Assembly (NCBI RefSeq): GCF_011290365.1
Contig: NZ_CP049786.1
Location: 4,712,001-4,776,000, forward strand
Length of the DNA stretch: 64,000 bases
Direction: 5' to 3'
From: Leclercia sp. 29361
GTDB lineage: Bacteria > Pseudomonadota > Gammaproteobacteria > Enterobacterales > Enterobacteriaceae
The position numbers were made by a program, and so were the translations under genes. The notes below the pieces were generated by a model. The model saw only the letters and a list, made by a program, of their open reading frames with translations, was not told where the DNA came from and did not search any database. Every line of letters starts with the position of its first letter. Position 1 is the stretch's first letter. This document shows, piece by piece, positions 1 through 9,873 of the stretch.

Positions 1-33
1 ATGGCGAGCAGCGTCAACCGGTTACCGAGGCCT

Positions 34-933
34 TTATTCGCTCAGCGCGGAACCACGCCTGCGACCATCTGCCGTTTGTGCGGAGCGCGGAGCGACCCAA
101 CGGCGATGTACCCACAGTGAAGCCAGGATCACCGTCCCCCCAATAATAAAGCTCGGCCAGTGCGGTTGTTCCTGCCAGATGGCGAGGTTCACCAGCAGGC
201 CCGCAGGGACGTGGACGTTGTTCATGATCCCCAGCGTCCCGGCGTCCACCTGTGTGGCGCCGTAGTTCCACATGAAGTAACCCAGCCCGGATGCTACAAC
301 GCCCAGCCAGATCAGCACGCTCCACTGCAGCGTGGTGGTCGGCAGCTTCTGTGGATTTCCCAGCATGAACCACGCTGCTACCGCCACGATCGCCGCCCCC
401 ATATAGAACCAGGCAAAGGCGTTGTGCTGCGGCATCGGGCGGGTTTCCATCAGGCGTTTATAGCCCACCATGCCGATCGCAAAGCTGATATTGGCGAGCT
501 GGACGAACATCAGACCGGTCCAGAAGTGATCGCTCACTTTGTCGTAGCGAATAATTGCCGCACCCGCCACCGCCAGCGCCGCGCTCAGCAGATAGCCCCA
601 GCGCAAGCGGCGCTTGCTCAGCAGATCGTAAATCAGGGTGATATAGAGCGGCGTCAGGACGGTAAAGAGCAGGAATTCCGATACCGACAGGTAGACGTAC
701 GCCCGGAAGCTGAACAGGTACATGATGCCAAGCTGCATCGCCCCCACCAGCATATAGAGCAGAATGGTTTTCAGCGTTTGCCCGCGCGTACGCAGGAACG
801 GCAGGAACACCAGCGCTGCCAGCCCGACGCGCATCAGCACCGAGAAGTAGCTGTCGACCTGCCCGGCAAGGTATTCGCCGATCAGGCTAAAGGAGAAGGC
901 CCACAGGATAGTGGTGATGGTGAGTAGCGCCAC
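34..933 (-). CDS. yigM: EamA-family biotin transporter YigM
   Basis: A 299-residue, very hydrophobic protein with about ten predicted membrane helices, the EamA/drug-metabolite transporter fold. It is co-linear in length and sequence with E. coli YigM, which is reported to be a biotin uptake carrier of the inner membrane. The start is GTG, chosen because it gives the family length and the N-terminus M-A-L-L-T-I-T; no better start lies upstream. In E. coli the gene ends towards metR, so metR probably lies just left of the window. Identification is by recognition of the protein; substrate is from the family. Confidence 0.9.
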   Translation of the reverse strand: MALLTITTILWAFSFSLIGEYLAGQVDSYFSVLMRVGLAALVFLPFLRTRGQTLKTILLYMLVGAMQLGIMYLFSFRAYVYLSVSEFLLFTVLTPLYITLIYDLLSKRRLRWGYLLSAALAVAGAAIIRYDKVSDHFWTGLMFVQLANISFAIGMVGYKRLMETRPMPQHNAFAWFYMGAAIVAVAAWFMLGNPQKLPTTTLQWSVLIWLGVVASGLGYFMWNYGATQVDAGTLGIMNNVHVPAGLLVNLAIWQEQPHWPSFIIGGTVILASLWVHRRWVAPRSAQTADGRRRGSALSE

Positions 934-1015
934 AATGCTTGTCTCTCTGAAAGATGGACAGGCATTGTAGCGAACTCTTCAGTTGACAACTGAACGTTAA
1001 ATAACCAAATGAAGA

Positions 1016-1816
1016 TTATTCAAGGAACAGCTTCCGCAGGTATTTTGGCACCGCGTTGTCACCGTTGGTGCCGATCACTTCCAGCTCCGGGTGCAGGTCT
1101 TTCAGGCGCTGGTGGGCGTTTTCCATAATGCAGCCTTTACCCGCCATGGAGAGCATTTCGGCGTCGTTCATGCCGTCGCCAAAGGCGATGCAGTCCTGCA
1201 GGTTAAAGCCCAGACGTTTGGCCACTGCTTCGAGAGCATGGCCCTTGGAGACGCCGCCGGCCATCACTTCCAGGCAGGTCAGGGTGGAGAAACTGACGTT
1301 AACCCGGTCGCCCCAGCGCGCATTGATCGCCTGCTCCAGCGGCAGCAGCGCTTCATGGCTGTCGGTGGTGAAGAACACTTTGCTGATGCCTTCCGGCTCC
1401 AGCAGGCCCGGTTCATACAGCGAGTAGTTGAAGACCGCCTCTTTGAAGAAACGCATCTCGTCAGGACGGTGGCGGTTCATAAACCATTCATCATCGCGAT
1501 AGACGTTGGTGATGATATCCGGGTTGTTATGCATGATCGCGAACAGATCGGTGGCGATGTCGCGATCGAGGTTGTGGGTGAAGATCAGATTCCCGTCCAG
1601 ATCGTGCACGCGGGCACCGTTGGAGGTGATCATGTAGGATTTGATCTCCAGATTATCGCGGATCTGCCCCACATCAACGTGGTGGCGGCCGGTGGCGAAG
1701 ACAAAATTCACACCACGGGCAGTCAGGAGTTTTAAGGTCTCTTTCGCGTAAGGCGATAAAGTGTGGTCGGGAGAGAGCAGCGTGCCATCTAAATCAGACG
1801 CGACAACCTGGTACAT
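1016..1816 (-). CDS. yigL: HAD-superfamily sugar/pyridoxal phosphatase YigL
   Basis: A 266-residue cytosolic HAD phosphatase of the Cof/IIB type. Motif I is D-L-D-G-T at residues 8-12 (Asp8 the nucleophile, Asp10 the acid/base) and motif IV is F-G-D-G-M-N-D at about 212-218. E. coli YigL dephosphorylates pyridoxal phosphate and phosphosugars. The reading frame is open 35 codons further upstream, but that extension runs into pldB; the ATG used here gives the family length and begins M-Y-Q-V-V-A-S-D-L-D-G-T. It starts 25 bases after the pldB stop, so the two are probably co-transcribed. Confidence 0.93.
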   Translation of the reverse strand: MYQVVASDLDGTLLSPDHTLSPYAKETLKLLTARGVNFVFATGRHHVDVGQIRDNLEIKSYMITSNGARVHDLDGNLIFTHNLDRDIATDLFAIMHNNPDIITNVYRDDEWFMNRHRPDEMRFFKEAVFNYSLYEPGLLEPEGISKVFFTTDSHEALLPLEQAINARWGDRVNVSFSTLTCLEVMAGGVSKGHALEAVAKRLGFNLQDCIAFGDGMNDAEMLSMAGKGCIMENAHQRLKDLHPELEVIGTNGDNAVPKYLRKLFLE

Positions 1817-1841
1817 AGGAAAATTTAACCTCTGGTGAATA

Positions 1842-2837
1842 TCAGTTATGCCTGCCGAAAAAGTCGACGATGGCGTGGAGTGCGACTGAGCGCATGGCGT
1901 CCTTTTCGAAAAGGATCTCATGGTACGCGCCGTTTATGACCAGCGGTTGACCCCCTTCGCAAGGGTGACCGGCTGCGGCTCGCAGTTCACAAAAGCGGGT
2001 GTGCATGCGGTTATCCACGACCCGCTCCTCTTCTGCCTGAAGGATAAGCGTGGGCGTGTCGTCCTGACTGGCGCCCGCCAGGGCCTCTTCCCCTGCCAGA
2101 ATGCCTTCACGCACCCAGTGGTAGGTTGGCCCCCCGACGCGTAAACGCGGTTCATCAGCATAAAAGCGCAGGTTGCGGCGATAACGCTGCCGACTGTGGG
2201 TTAACACGTTAATGGCAAAGGGCAGCGCGCGCCAGCGGCCGGTGCCGATGGCATAGCCTTCACGAATGCGCTGATGGCCCTCAGCCCAGTCGAGAATATG
2301 GCGTACCATCCAGTCCGGGAAACGCATGACGATACCAAACATCGGCGCGCTCAGGGCAATAGCATCACACTGGTGCTGCGGGTGGCGCTGTAAAAACAGC
2401 GTGGCGATTGCGCCGCCCATCGAGTGCGCCAGGATAAACCGTTTTCGCCACGGACCGGGCTGCACTTCCTGCTGCCAGAAGGCGGCAAAATCGTCGACGT
2501 AATCGCTGAACTGACCCACATGGCCGCGGTGCGTGTCGGACAACATCCGCCCGGAACGCCCCTGACCGCGGTGGTCGATAATCAGCACGTCATAACCCAG
2601 CCGGAAAAGATCGTATGCCAGCTCGGCATACTTAACGTAACTTTCAATCCGGCCAGGGCAGATCACAATCACCGAATCGTGGGTCTCGGCCCGAAAACGA
2701 ACAAAGCGTACAGGAACATCATCGACGCCTGTGAACCCGCCTTCCTCGCGCTGGCGCCAGAAATCAGTTAGCGGCCCCATAGAGAAAGCAGCAAAAGCCT
2801 TTTCTCGCGTTTCCCAGTCCTTATTCTGCTCAAACAT
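1842..2837 (-). CDS. pldB: Lysophospholipase L2 PldB
   Basis: A 331-residue alpha/beta hydrolase that removes the acyl chain from lysophospholipids at the inner membrane. The nucleophile elbow A-H-S-M-G-G places catalytic Ser at residue 139, and the H-R-G-Q-G-R-S-G segment at 89-96 matches the monoglyceride-lipase-like oxyanion region. An in-frame start exists eight codons earlier; the chosen ATG begins M-F-E-Q-N-K-D-W as in E. coli. The protein stops at R-H-N, about nine residues short of the E. coli C-terminus; the missing tail is not part of the catalytic core. It is upstream of yigL and divergent from rhtB. Confidence 0.93.
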   Translation of the reverse strand: MFEQNKDWETREKAFAAFSMGPLTDFWRQREEGGFTGVDDVPVRFVRFRAETHDSVIVICPGRIESYVKYAELAYDLFRLGYDVLIIDHRGQGRSGRMLSDTHRGHVGQFSDYVDDFAAFWQQEVQPGPWRKRFILAHSMGGAIATLFLQRHPQHQCDAIALSAPMFGIVMRFPDWMVRHILDWAEGHQRIREGYAIGTGRWRALPFAINVLTHSRQRYRRNLRFYADEPRLRVGGPTYHWVREGILAGEEALAGASQDDTPTLILQAEEERVVDNRMHTRFCELRAAAGHPCEGGQPLVINGAYHEILFEKDAMRSVALHAIVDFFGRHN

Positions 2838-2946
2838 CGGGTTTACGCCCCTGTAAGCCAAGGAATATCGTTTTTTCGTGACAGGTCGTAAAATGACGCA
2901 ACATTAGCGTATTGTGGCATAAAAATAGACGATTCGGGAGCTTCAA

Positions 2947-3567
2947 ATGACCTTCGAGTGGTGGTTCGCTTACCTGCTGACATCCATTATCCTCAGCCTT
3001 TCGCCGGGCTCCGGGGCCATCAATACCATGACCACCGCCATGAACCACGGCTATCGCGGCGCGGCCGCATCCATTGCCGGATTGCAGACCGGGCTGGGTA
3101 TTCACATCGTGCTGGTGGGTATAGGGCTCGGCACACTCTTCTCCCGCTCGGTGCTGGCCTTTGAGGTACTGAAATGGGCCGGTGCGGCCTACCTTATCTG
3201 GCTGGGCATCCAGCAGTGGCGCGCCGCAGGTGCACTGGATCTGAATACGCTTGCTCAAACCCAGAGCCGGGGTCGCCTGTTTAAGCGCGCGGTGTTTGTG
3301 AACCTGACCAACCCGAAAAGCATCGTCTTTCTGGCGGCCCTGTTTCCACAGTTTATCGTGCCGCATCAGCCGCAGATCATGCAGTACGTAGTGCTCGGCG
3401 TGACCACCATTGTGGTCGATATTATTGTGATGATTGGCTATGCGACGCTGGCCACGCGGATTGCGACATGGATTAAAGGGCCTCGTCAGATGAAGGCCCT
3501 GAATAAAGTGTTCGGTTCGCTGTTTATGCTGGTGGGGGCGCTGCTGGCATCCGCCAGGCACGCTTAA
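2947..3567 (+). CDS. rhtB: Homoserine/homoserine lactone exporter RhtB
   Basis: A 206-residue inner-membrane exporter of the LysE/RhtB family with about six helices. The family signature near the N-terminus, S-P-G-S-G-A-I-N at about 20-27, is present, as is the internal N-L-T-N-P-K-S motif. RhtB expels homoserine and related compounds. It is divergent from pldB across a 109-base gap and converges on its paralogue rhtC; the two stop codons share the tetranucleotide TTAA. Confidence 0.95.
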   Translation: MTFEWWFAYLLTSIILSLSPGSGAINTMTTAMNHGYRGAAASIAGLQTGLGIHIVLVGIGLGTLFSRSVLAFEVLKWAGAAYLIWLGIQQWRAAGALDLNTLAQTQSRGRLFKRAVFVNLTNPKSIVFLAALFPQFIVPHQPQIMQYVVLGVTTIVVDIIVMIGYATLATRIATWIKGPRQMKALNKVFGSLFMLVGALLASARHA

Positions 3568-4184
3568 CGGGACAGGATCAGGTGAATACCGAAGCCGGCG
3601 AATAACGCGCCGGCAACGCCGTCAATCCACTTCGCCAGACGTTGATAACCGCGACGCATCGACGGAAGCGCAAACAGGCTCGCCACCACCGTAAACCAGG
3701 CGAAGGTTTCCAGTACGATCAGCAGGAAAATGCCCCAGCGTGCTCCGGCCCCGACCTCTTCGCCGACGAACAGTGAGAATACCGAGCCGAAATAGATAAT
3801 CGCTTTTGGATTGGCAAGATTGGTCAGCAGCCCTTTCACAAAGCTACGGCCGCTGGCCGCCAGCTCCATTTTTGGCTCAGACGCCCCGGAGTCATCTTTC
3901 TTAAACGCCCCGCGCAGCATCTGATAGCCCATCCAGCATAGATACAGACCGCCGCCGACCATGATGATGTTGTGCAGCCAGGCCATTTTATCGAGGATAA
4001 GATTCAGGCCCAGTAGCGCCAGCGCTGCCCAGACCATGACGCCAAGGGTAATGCCCAGCACGCCCATCATCGCCTCTTTACGGGAGCGACTCACCGCCGT
4101 TTGGGAGACAAAGAAAAAGTCAGGGCCAGGGCTCATCAGCGCCACGATGTGCACCAGCGCCACGGTCAGAAACAGGGTTAACAT
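3564..4184 (-). CDS. rhtC: Threonine exporter RhtC
   Basis: A 206-residue LysE-family inner-membrane exporter, paralogous to the convergent rhtB. It carries the family motif M-S-P-G-P-D-F-F-F at about 17-25 and N-L-A-N-P-K-A in the middle. In E. coli it exports threonine. It lies downstream of recQ on the same strand, with a hairpin in the 61-base gap between them. Its stop codon overlaps that of rhtB. Confidence 0.95.
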   Translation of the reverse strand: MLTLFLTVALVHIVALMSPGPDFFFVSQTAVSRSRKEAMMGVLGITLGVMVWAALALLGLNLILDKMAWLHNIIMVGGGLYLCWMGYQMLRGAFKKDDSGASEPKMELAASGRSFVKGLLTNLANPKAIIYFGSVFSLFVGEEVGAGARWGIFLLIVLETFAWFTVVASLFALPSMRRGYQRLAKWIDGVAGALFAGFGIHLILSR

Positions 4185-4221
4185 AATTAACTCGCGGGGA
4201 AATAGTTCAGGGAGTCATCAT

Positions 4222-4241
4222 CCTGGCACTTTTTTGCCAGG
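4222..4241. other. Hairpin between recQ and rhtC
   Basis: A perfect 7-bp inverted repeat (CCTGGCA / TGCCAGG) around a six-base loop. On the minus strand no T-run follows it, so it is not a clear intrinsic terminator. It may attenuate read-through from recQ or protect an mRNA end. Confidence 0.45.
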
Positions 4242-4245
4242 CTGA

Positions 4246-6075
4246 CTACTCCTCATCATCGCCATCCGTATGGGAACGAATCAGCGCCATAAACTCTTTA
4301 CCAAAACGCTCGAGTTTACGCGTGCCAACGCCGTTGACGCTGAGCATTTCGCTGGCGCTGAGCGGCATCTGCTCGGCCATCTCAATCAGCGTCGCATCGT
4401 TAAATACCACATACGGCGGGATATTCTCTTCGTCCGCGATAGCTTTGCGCAGCTTACGCAGCTTGGCGAACAGTTTGCGATCGTAGTTGCCGCCGTAGGA
4501 TTTCTGCATTACCCGCGGCTTGAGCGCCACCACGCGCGGCACGGCCAGCTGCAGCTCGACGACGCCGCGCAGTACCGGGCGGGCCGCTTCGGTGAGCTGC
4601 AGCGCGGAGTGCTGGGCGATGTTCTGGGTGGCAAAGCCGAGGTGGATCAGCTGACGGATGACGCTGACCCAGTGCTCATGGCTCTGATCGCGACCAATTC
4701 CGTAGACCGGCAGCTTGTCATGGCCCATCTCGCGGATACGCTGGTTATTGGCGCCGCGCAGCACTTCCACCACATAGCCCATGCCGAAGCGTTGATTGAC
4801 GCGGCCAATGGTGGAGAGCGCCTTACGCGCGTCCATCAGCCCGTCATACTGCTTCGGTGGATCGAGGCAGATATCGCAGTTGCCGCACGGCTCCTGACGT
4901 CCTTCGCCAAAATAGTTAAGCAGCACCAGACGGCGGCAGGTTTGCGCTTCGGCAAAGGCCCCCATCGCGTTGAGCTTATGGCGTTCAATATCCTGCAGCG
5001 CCCCCTGCGGTTTCTCTTCCAGACAGCGACGCAGCCAGGCCATATCGGCCGGATCGTAGAACAGCATCGCTTCCGCAGGCAGGCCGTCACGTCCGGCGCG
5101 GCCCGTCTCCTGATAGTAGGATTCGATATTGCGCGGGATGTCGAAATGCACCACAAAGCGCACGTTCGGCTTGTTGATGCCCATCCCAAAGGCGACGGTT
5201 GCCACCACGATTTGCAGGTCATCGCGCTGGAATTTCTCCTGCACGTCGGCGCGAATGTGGTTCTCAAGCCCGGCATGATAGGCCGCGGCGCTGAAGCCCC
5301 GGCTCTGCAGACGCGCGGCGGTGTCTTCCACTTTCGCCCGGCTGTTGCAGTAGATGATGCCCGACTTACCGCGCTGCTCCTGGACATAGCGCAGCAGCTG
5401 ATCCAGCGGCTTGAATTTTTCCATCAGCATGTAGCGGATATTCGGGCGGTCGAAGCTGCTGACCTGAATCAGCGGATCGTTAAGCCCCAGCAGGCGCACA
5501 ATGTCCTGTCGGGTGGTGTCGTCGGCGGTAGCGGTGAGCGCCATAAACGGCAGCTCTGGGAAACGCTGGCGCAGATGACCGAGGGCCGCGTACTCCGGAC
5601 GGAAATCATGGCCCCACTGGGAGATACAGTGCGCTTCGTCCACCGCCAGCAGCACCGGGTTCCAGTGCGCCAGATGTTCAAGGAAGTTATCCAGCATCAG
5701 GCGTTCCGGGGCAATATACAGCAGACGCACCTGCCCGGTACGGCACCCGGCCATCACTTCCTGCTGCTGCTCGCGGGTTTGGGTGGAGTTGATACAGGCC
5801 GCCGCCACGCCGTTCGCCAGCAGCTGGTCGACCTGATCTTTCATCAGCGAGATCAGCGGTGATACCACCACCGTCAGGCCGTTCATCACCAGCGCGGGAA
5901 CCTGATAGCACAGCGATTTCCCGCCGCCGGTCGGCATTACCACCAGACAGTCACGGCCCGCAAGGGCGGTGTTAATGATGGTTTCCTGGCCCGGGCGGAA
6001 CTGCTGGTAGCCAAAGGTTTCGTGCAAAACCTGTTTAGCCAGCAACTCCTGATTTACGACTTCCGCCTGCACCAC
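4246..6075 (-). CDS. recQ: ATP-dependent DNA helicase RecQ
   Basis: A 609-residue 3'-to-5' DNA helicase of the RecF pathway, the same length as E. coli RecQ. Walker A is M-P-T-G-G-G-K-S at 47-54, the DEAH box is at 146-149 followed by the aromatic-rich loop [10 protein letters not shown], and the zinc-binding cysteines lie at about 380-403 (C-R-R-L then C-G-N-C-D-I-C). A winged helix follows, and the C-terminal 80 residues form the HRDC domain. The start is GTG; a second GTG directly follows, and the first gives the family length. It lies between pldA and rhtC on the same strand. Confidence 0.96.
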   Translation of the reverse strand: MVQAEVVNQELLAKQVLHETFGYQQFRPGQETIINTALAGRDCLVVMPTGGGKSLCYQVPALVMNGLTVVVSPLISLMKDQVDQLLANGVAAACINSTQTREQQQEVMAGCRTGQVRLLYIAPERLMLDNFLEHLAHWNPVLLAVDEAHCISQWGHDFRPEYAALGHLRQRFPELPFMALTATADDTTRQDIVRLLGLNDPLIQVSSFDRPNIRYMLMEKFKPLDQLLRYVQEQRGKSGIIYCNSRAKVEDTAARLQSRGFSAAAYHAGLENHIRADVQEKFQRDDLQIVVATVAFGMGINKPNVRFVVHFDIPRNIESYYQETGRAGRDGLPAEAMLFYDPADMAWLRRCLEEKPQGALQDIERHKLNAMGAFAEAQTCRRLVLLNYFGEGRQEPCGNCDICLDPPKQYDGLMDARKALSTIGRVNQRFGMGYVVEVLRGANNQRIREMGHDKLPVYGIGRDQSHEHWVSVIRQLIHLGFATQNIAQHSALQLTEAARPVLRGVVELQLAVPRVVALKPRVMQKSYGGNYDRKLFAKLRKLRKAIADEENIPPYVVFNDATLIEMAEQMPLSASEMLSVNGVGTRKLERFGKEFMALIRSHTDGDDEE

Positions 6076-6094
6076 ATCAACCCCATTTGCCTGA

Positions 6095-6124
6095 AATAAA
6101 AACAGGCGCTATTTTCAGCGCCTG
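6095..6124 (-). terminator. Intrinsic terminator downstream of pldA
   Basis: On the minus strand an 8-bp stem (CAGGCGCT / AGCGCCTG, six-base loop) is followed at once by a T-run. It separates pldA from recQ. Confidence 0.8.
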
Positions 6125-6166
6125 CGAGAGAAACTTCAACGTTTAAGACAAAAACATTCGAGGAGG

Positions 6167-7027
6167 CTAGAAAAGATCGTTCAGCATCACGCCTACGCCG
6201 ACGCGGGTCTGGTTGAAGTTGTAGTCGATCAGCGATTCGCCATAGCCGCTATACACCTGAGTATACAGACGAACATGTTTGGTCAGCGGATAGCTGACGC
6301 CCATCTCCGCGCCGCCGTAGCCGGTATTCCAGTTGTACTGGCCCTTCACGCTAAGGACCGCTTCACCCAGCTGATAGCCCACCCGCAGCTGATAGTAGCC
6401 CATGTATTTGGTGATATCCGGGTTATCGTCGGTATTGCCCACCACATACCAGGGTTTGACCTCCACCAGCCAGTTGTTGTTTTGCGCCATCAGGCGGGTG
6501 TAGAGGCGGTTCCAGCTGCGCGACGTTGGGTCGGAGCGGCCATTCGACATGTGGTTATAGCCAAACTCTACGTCCCTCAGCGTCCAGCCCGCCAGCGAGT
6601 AATCGGTGGCGAAACCGAGGAACAGCTGTGGCTCATAGTTGGTTTCACGGAACGGCGATGATTCGTCGCTGTTCGACAGCTGCCACCAGGATTTTTGCGT
6701 ATAGGAGCCACCCAGAATCGAATTCGGCCCCAGAATGCCGCGCCACAGCGGGAAGGCGAGGCTCAGCTGAAACTTCACCTCATCTTTTTGCGAATCGTCG
6801 GCCCAGTCATAGGTGCGGATCGCCTCTTTATTGAGATCGCTGGTGGCGGTGTAGATGAGGTAGTTGCTGTCATAGGGATAGAGCGTAAAGGGATTATCGT
6901 GCTCTTCCAAAAGGTTAGCGATGATGCTGCCACGTACGGCAGGCACCTCCTGAGTTACCGCTTCCTGTGCGAATGCCACAGAGGGCAGCGTAACCGCCGC
7001 CAGGAATCCGGCCTGATAAATGCGCAT
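6167..7027 (-). CDS. pldA: Outer membrane phospholipase A PldA
   Basis: A 286-residue outer-membrane phospholipase A1/A2 (OMPLA), a 12-stranded barrel that dimerises and removes phospholipid from the outer leaflet. A signal peptide covers about residues 1-20, ending A-F-A before Q-E-A. The catalytic triad His159, Ser161 and Asn173 sits in the conserved Y-N-H-x-S-N-G-R-S-D block; the residue between His and Ser is Met where E. coli has Asp. The C-terminal Phe is typical of barrel proteins. The ATG was chosen because it is preceded by AGGAG and begins the signal peptide. It is divergent from yigI. Confidence 0.95.
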   Translation of the reverse strand: MRIYQAGFLAAVTLPSVAFAQEAVTQEVPAVRGSIIANLLEEHDNPFTLYPYDSNYLIYTATSDLNKEAIRTYDWADDSQKDEVKFQLSLAFPLWRGILGPNSILGGSYTQKSWWQLSNSDESSPFRETNYEPQLFLGFATDYSLAGWTLRDVEFGYNHMSNGRSDPTSRSWNRLYTRLMAQNNNWLVEVKPWYVVGNTDDNPDITKYMGYYQLRVGYQLGEAVLSVKGQYNWNTGYGGAEMGVSYPLTKHVRLYTQVYSGYGESLIDYNFNQTRVGVGVMLNDLF

Positions 7028-7185
7028 CGGTGATGCTCTCCTGCTAAAGAGTTTTAATGAAGAATTATTTTGATCCCTTTTAACATATTTCAGTAATAGC
7101 CGCTTCACCTGCGCTCTGAATCTGGAAATTCACATTAATGAGGCATAAAATCAACAGCCTTTTAACACTAAGGATGTGACGTGCT

Positions 7186-7653
7186 ATGTCTGCCACGCTA
7201 ACTGCCGACCAGGCCCTGAAGCTTGTCGGCGAGATCTTCGTCTACCATATGCCGTTCAACCGTGCGCTGGGGCTTGAGCTGGAGCGCTACGAGAAAGATT
7301 TTGCCCAACTGAGCTTTAACAACCAGCCGATGATGGTCGGTAACTGGGCGCAAAGCATTCTTCACGGCGGGGTGATCGCCTCTGCCCTCGACGTTGCCGC
7401 CGGGCTGGTTTGCGTCGGCAGCACACTGACCCGCCACGACACCATCAACGAAGACGAGCTGCGCCAGCGCCTGTCGCGGATGGGCACCATCGACCTGCGC
7501 GTCGATTATCTGCGCCCCGGTCGCGGGAACCGCTTTACCGCAAGCAGCAGCCTGCTGCGGGCGGGCAATAAAGTCGCGGTCGCACGCGTGGAGCTGCATA
7601 ACGAAGAGCAGGTTTATATCGCCAGCGCAACCGCCACTTATATGGTGGGTTGA
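7186..7653 (+). CDS. yigI: Hotdog-fold acyl-CoA thioesterase YigI
   Basis: A 155-residue protein of the hotdog/PaaI thioesterase family, the same length as E. coli YigI, which has been described as a medium/long-chain acyl-CoA thioesterase. The central helix segment [10 protein letters not shown] at about 63-72 is the family substrate-pocket motif. It is divergent from pldA and lies 51 bases before rarD on the same strand. Family assignment is firm; substrate is from the literature on the homologue. Confidence 0.9.
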   Translation: MSATLTADQALKLVGEIFVYHMPFNRALGLELERYEKDFAQLSFNNQPMMVGNWAQSILHGGVIASALDVAAGLVCVGSTLTRHDTINEDELRQRLSRMGTIDLRVDYLRPGRGNRFTASSSLLRAGNKVAVARVELHNEEQVYIASATATYMVG

Positions 7654-7704
7654 GAGGGTAAAATCGGGTAAAATTGCGTTACTTTTTTGTAACGGATTTT
7701 CCTG

Positions 7705-8601
7705 ATGGATGCTAAACAGACGCGGCAGGGCGTTTTACTCGCGCTTGCCGCCTATTTTATTTGGGGCATTGCGCCCGCCTACTTCAAACTGATTCACTAC
7801 GTTCCCGCTGACGAAATTCTTACCCACCGCGTGATCTGGTCGTTTTTCTTTATGGTGGCGCTGATGAGCGTAAGCCGTCAGTGGTCAGGGGTGAAAACCC
7901 TCCTGAAAACGCCGAAGAAAATTTTCCTGCTGGCCCTGTCTGCGGTATTGATTGGCGGCAACTGGCTGCTGTTTATCTGGTCGGTCAACAACCATCACAT
8001 GCTGGAGGCGAGCCTCGGCTACTTCATTAACCCGCTGGTAAATATCGTGCTGGGGATGCTGTTCCTTGGCGAGCGCTTCCGCCGGATGCAGTGGCTGGCG
8101 GTGATCCTCGCCCTCTGTGGCGTTCTGGTGCAGCTGTGGACCTTTGGCTCGCTACCGGTGATCGCCCTGGGGCTGGCGTTCAGCTTTGCTTTCTATGGCC
8201 TGGTACGCAAGAAAATCGCCGTGGAAGCACAAACCGGGATGCTGTTTGAAACCCTGTGGCTGCTGCCAGTGGCCGCGATTTACCTGTTCGGCATTGCCGA
8301 CAGCAGTACCAGCCATATGGGCAGTAATCCGTGGACGCTGAACGTGATGCTGATGGCGGCCGGTGTCGTCACCACCATCCCACTGCTGTGCTTTACCGGT
8401 GCGGCAACGCGTCTGCGTCTGTCGACGCTGGGCTTCTTCCAGTACATCGGCCCGACGCTGATGTTCCTGCTGGCGGTGCTGTTCTACGGCGAAGTGCCGG
8501 GCGCGGATAAGATGGTGACCTTTACCTTTATCTGGGTGGCACTGGCGGTATTTGTGGCGGATGCGATTTATACCCAGCGCAGAACGCGCAAAGGGTTGTA
8601 G
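7705..8601 (+). CDS. rarD: EamA-family transporter RarD
   Basis: A 298-residue inner-membrane protein with about ten helices. It matches E. coli RarD (296 residues) across its length, including the N-terminal A-Y-F-I-W-G-I-A-P-A-Y-F-K. RarD was named for a link to chloramphenicol resistance, but its natural substrate is unknown. It is followed by a REP pair. E. coli carries yigF and yigG between rarD and corA; here only the repeats separate them. Confidence 0.92.
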   Translation: MDAKQTRQGVLLALAAYFIWGIAPAYFKLIHYVPADEILTHRVIWSFFFMVALMSVSRQWSGVKTLLKTPKKIFLLALSAVLIGGNWLLFIWSVNNHHMLEASLGYFINPLVNIVLGMLFLGERFRRMQWLAVILALCGVLVQLWTFGSLPVIALGLAFSFAFYGLVRKKIAVEAQTGMLFETLWLLPVAAIYLFGIADSSTSHMGSNPWTLNVMLMAAGVVTTIPLLCFTGAATRLRLSTLGFFQYIGPTLMFLLAVLFYGEVPGADKMVTFTFIWVALAVFVADAIYTQRRTRKGL

Positions 8602-8610
8602 TGCCTTTTT

Positions 8611-8679
8611 GCCGGATGGCGGCTACGCCTTATCCGGCCTACGGAATCTGTAGGCCCGGTAAGCGTAGCGCCACCGGGC
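8611..8679. repeat. REP pair (BIME) between rarD and corA
   Basis: Two inverted REP units, at 8611-8642 and 8650-8679, each an imperfect palindrome of the GCCGGATGGCGGCTACGCC type, joined by seven bases. They lie between the convergent ends of rarD and corA. Confidence 0.88.
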
Positions 8680-8685
8680 ATAACA

Positions 8686-9636
8686 TCACAGCCAGTTACG
8701 GCGCTTGAAGTAGAGATACGGCGCGAGACCGGCGAGCACCATAAAGATAATCGCTCCCGGGTAACCAAAGCTCCACTTCAGCTCCGGCATAAACTCAAAG
8801 TTCATCCCGTAGCTGGAGGCCACCAACGTTGGCGGCAGGAACACCACCGATACTACCGAGAAGATCTTGATGATGCGGTTCTGCTCGATGTTGATAAAGC
8901 CCATCGCCGCCTGCATCAGGAAGTTGACCTTCTGGAACAGGGATTCATTGTGCGGCAGCAGGGATTCGATATCGCGCAGGATCTCACGCGCCTGCTCCAG
9001 CTGACCGCCCGGAAGACGCGCCTTGCGCACCAGGAAGTTCAGCGCGCGCTGGGTATCCATCAGACACAGACGCACCTTCCAGCCGATATCTTCCAGCTCC
9101 GCCAGGGTCGAGAGCGCTTCATCGTACTCATCGCCCTGATGGCCTTCCATGATGACCCGGCTCAACTTTTCCAGATCGCTGTAGATGTTCTCAATCTCAT
9201 CCGCCAGCTGTTCAATTTTGGTTTCAAACAGGTCTAGCAGCAGCTCATAGGCGTTGCCGTCCACCATCGCCTGGCTACGGGCGCGCATACGGTAGAGACG
9301 GAACGCGGGCAGTTCACGCTCACGCAGGGTAAACAGGCGACCATCGCGGATGGTAAATGCGACGGTGGAGTTACCGGCGTGATCTTCCGCATCTTCGAAG
9401 AAGAAAAAGGAGTGGATGTGCAGGCCGTCTTCGTCTTCGAAGAAACGGGCCGATGCCTCGATGTCTTCCAGTTCCGGGCGGGTGGCCAGGCTTTGTCCGA
9501 GTTCAGATTGTACGCGCAGGCGTTCGTCGTCGTCTGGCTCGACCAGATCCACCCAAACGGCATCAATGAGGGGTTGTGACTCTTCAGCTTCAAGCCGAAT
9601 CAGTCGGTTCTTTTCCAGTTGAAATGCGCTCAGCAT
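8686..9636 (-). CDS. corA: Magnesium/cobalt transporter CorA
   Basis: A 316-residue pentameric magnesium channel of the inner membrane, the same length as E. coli CorA. A long acidic cytoplasmic domain is followed by the pore helix ending in the selectivity motif Y-G-M-N (about 280-283), and a second helix ends in the basic tail F-K-R-R-N-W-L. Starts further upstream in frame are ignored because M-L-S-A-F-Q-L-E is the conserved N-terminus. The mRNA has a leader of about 230 bases from a promoter downstream of uvrD. Confidence 0.97.
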   Translation of the reverse strand: MLSAFQLEKNRLIRLEAEESQPLIDAVWVDLVEPDDDERLRVQSELGQSLATRPELEDIEASARFFEDEDGLHIHSFFFFEDAEDHAGNSTVAFTIRDGRLFTLRERELPAFRLYRMRARSQAMVDGNAYELLLDLFETKIEQLADEIENIYSDLEKLSRVIMEGHQGDEYDEALSTLAELEDIGWKVRLCLMDTQRALNFLVRKARLPGGQLEQAREILRDIESLLPHNESLFQKVNFLMQAAMGFINIEQNRIIKIFSVVSVVFLPPTLVASSYGMNFEFMPELKWSFGYPGAIIFMVLAGLAPYLYFKRRNWL

Positions 9637-9867
9637 GACCGGGACTCCCAATGCAAAAAATATCGGACAGTTCGGTGGGCACACAGAAACAAATTGGGTT
9701 TCAGACCATTAAACAGCCTGACTCAGCGCGACGGGAATAACTGTCGCTGACAACCACTAAGGGCATCAGCGTGAGGAGATAGCCTTAGGAGTTGTTCCTG
9801 GATGACAGGGAATTGAGCCAGCATCTACTGGGTGTGTCCAAGGCGAATGTCCTCTTAGCGTAATCGT
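9637..9867 (-). promoter_or_regulatory. corA mRNA leader
   Basis: This stretch carries no annotated gene. It is the predicted 5' leader of corA. It contains a hairpin (CTAAGG at 9757-9762 pairing with CCTTAG at 9783-9788) and a short reading frame, annotated separately. In Salmonella the corA leader mediates Rho-dependent, translation-sensitive control. That the same happens here is inference. Confidence 0.5.
9723..9824 (-). CDS. Putative corA leader peptide (corL-like)
   Basis: A 33-codon frame starting with ATG (M-L-A-Q-F-P-V-I-Q-E) inside the corA leader. The leader hairpin lies within it. The ribosome site is weak: a GGA about 12 bases upstream. It occupies the position of the short leader ORF corL of Salmonella, but I cannot confirm that the peptide is the same. 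Coding status is uncertain. Confidence 0.35.
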   Translation of the reverse strand: MLAQFPVIQEQLLRLSPHADALSGCQRQLFPSR

Positions 9868-9873
9868 GCGCGC

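Noticed and set aside
4270-5862. A 530-codon open frame on the plus strand opposite recQ
   Set aside because: It is a mirror of the GC-rich recQ codons, has no ribosome site and no recognisable protein features. The recQ protein on the other strand is certain.
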